A stretch of 64,000 nucleotides of DNA. Source: Incurvaria masculella. Taxonomy: Eukaryota; Arthropoda; Insecta; Lepidoptera; Incurvariidae. This document shows, one piece after another, positions 63,200 to 64,000 of this stretch (within the stretch, counting starts at the first letter, position 1; every line of letters begins with the position of its first letter). A program made the position numbers and the translations under genes. Where the stretch lies: contig OX335657.1 of assembly GCA_946894095.1 (NCBI GenBank), positions 12,896,001 through 12,960,000 of the forward strand, given 5' to 3'. The notes under the pieces are model-generated. The model had not been told where the DNA came from, searched no databases, and worked only from the letters and a program-made list of their open reading frames with translations.

Positions 63200-63726
63200 T
63201 TGAGCATTCCCGCTCAACTCCCCATACAAACGTGGAAAGAAGATCATGAGCATATTTCTTGTCAGAGATCTAAAATTATTCTCAAAACAGCTTTATTTGA
63301 TCAAACTAGATGTCTGATGACCGTTGTAAAATAATGTTTTGTTTCTAAGTTATAAGGTCCGATTTTCGATTTTTTTTCGCGCGTTTTATACAATAACTTT
63401 GGACGTGGATTACTCAACGATAAAATAAAAGGTAAATCATCAGATCTAGCGTGTTTCGTGAAGATTTATAATCTTGTTGTTTTTTTTGTTTTTTGACTAC
63501 AGCGGTCGTGACTTTCTTTTAGCTATAAGTCGTTTCGTAATTAAAATGTTTTTCAATCTTACCAAATCAAAACACTATGCGCATTGTCCGCTTTGTGGAC
63601 ATGTTGCATCTTCCTCATCACGGATCCTGTCTTTTTATTTGAAACAGAGAAGGTCCCAGAGCGTAATAGCACGGTTTTATACCATTCTCGCGAATGAGTT
63701 AGTCCCTTCGGGAAGGACCATCTTAA
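63200..63726 (+). mobile_element. TTAA MITE (copy 4, diverged)
   Basis: ATTCCCGCTCAACTCCCCAT, TTCTTGTCAGAGATCTAAAA, GTTTCTAAGTTATAAGGTCC, CATTGTCCGCTTTGTGGACA and GGGAAGGACCATCTTAA. TTAA remains on the right (63723-63726); the left end is TTGA. Confidence 0.8.
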
Positions 63727-63795
63727 AGCCTAATACCATATATTTATATCATATTGATTGTAGGCGATTTACTTTATTGAAATACGTTCAATTAA

Positions 63796-64000
63796 TACGC
63801 GTAGCTCATAGGCGTGGGCCCTTGCTTCTCATGCAGAGGTCATGAAGTGTAGGATTATAGGGATTTAAATCCCCACTCCATTTAAGCACCACTTCATTTC
63901 TATTCCTGAGATAGATCAGTGCATTTCGCCACGAATGCGAGTTGTTCTATGCTCCGGAATCCATGCAAAACCGTAGGTCCTCTTCTCCTGCTAAGAAGTA
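63796..64000 (+). mobile_element. SINE 5' half, runs off the window
   Basis: ACGCGTAGCTCATAGGCGTG (A box region), then the common GATCAGTGCATTTCGCCACG, AATGCGAGTTGTTCTATGCT, CGGAATCCATGCAAAACCGT and AGGTCCTCTTCTCCTGC. The head matches the 46618 copy. The B box region is altered by an insertion. Confidence 0.75.

Overview
This is eukaryotic, insect-type DNA, almost certainly from a moth or butterfly. The background is AT-rich and intron-like. The short tandem repeats are (TTAGG)n, the insect telomeric unit. Nearly all recognisable sequence is transposon material of kinds common in Lepidoptera: 'gggttccgt' interspersed repeats, 'aaccgacttc' repeats, RTE/CR1-type LINEs, and SINEs with tRNA or 5S rRNA heads. 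The pair of SINE families that share a body but differ in head matches, from memory, families described in Helicoverpa (HaSE1/HaSE3), so a noctuoid-type moth is possible. I could not verify the species.

Only one host protein-coding exon is secure. It lies at 7162-7371 (+) and encodes the pore and S6 segment of a Shaw/Kv3 voltage-gated potassium channel (GYGD filter, PVPVIV hinge), bounded by AG and GT splice sites in phase 0. No other channel exon was recognised, so the window looks like intron and flanking DNA of that gene plus repeats.

Layout. 1-830: an RTE-type LINE in inverted/direct halves. 1122-3830: two large foldback elements, the second with a nested PIF/Harbinger-like element. 4070-9000: motif repeats, a decayed SINE, the Kv3 exon, two intronic minisatellites, a TIR element and a 'gggttccgt' repeat. 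9650-19270: SINEs, a 542-bp TTAA MITE, a 123-bp satellite with a two-unit higher-order pattern, and more MITEs. 19292-22475 (-): a LINE with reverse transcriptase and RNase H. 23-28 kb: SINEs and short repeats. 28990-36265: two nearly identical inverted MITEs flanking a CR1/L2-type LINE (29950-32670). 36.6-46.8 kb: minisatellites, interstitial TTAGG tracts, SINEs and a duplicated 430-bp block. 47-51.3 kb: nested insertions, including a LINE interrupted by a 645-bp foldback element built from iterated CGTATAAT motifs. 51.4-64 kb: SINEs, MITEs, a tRNA-like cloverleaf, a 240-bp satellite, a restriction-like-endonuclease-type reading frame bracketed by 125-bp inverted repeats, and another foldback element.

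The LINEs supply reverse transcriptase and the SINEs are likely to depend on a LINE for it. The many inverted-repeat elements are non-autonomous and their transposases are not in the window. The most notable observations are the iterated-motif foldback element, the bracketed nuclease-like frame, the head-swapped SINEs, the recent inverted MITE pair, the satellite with alternating units, and one repeat block that preserves pre-insertion sites for two later insertions.
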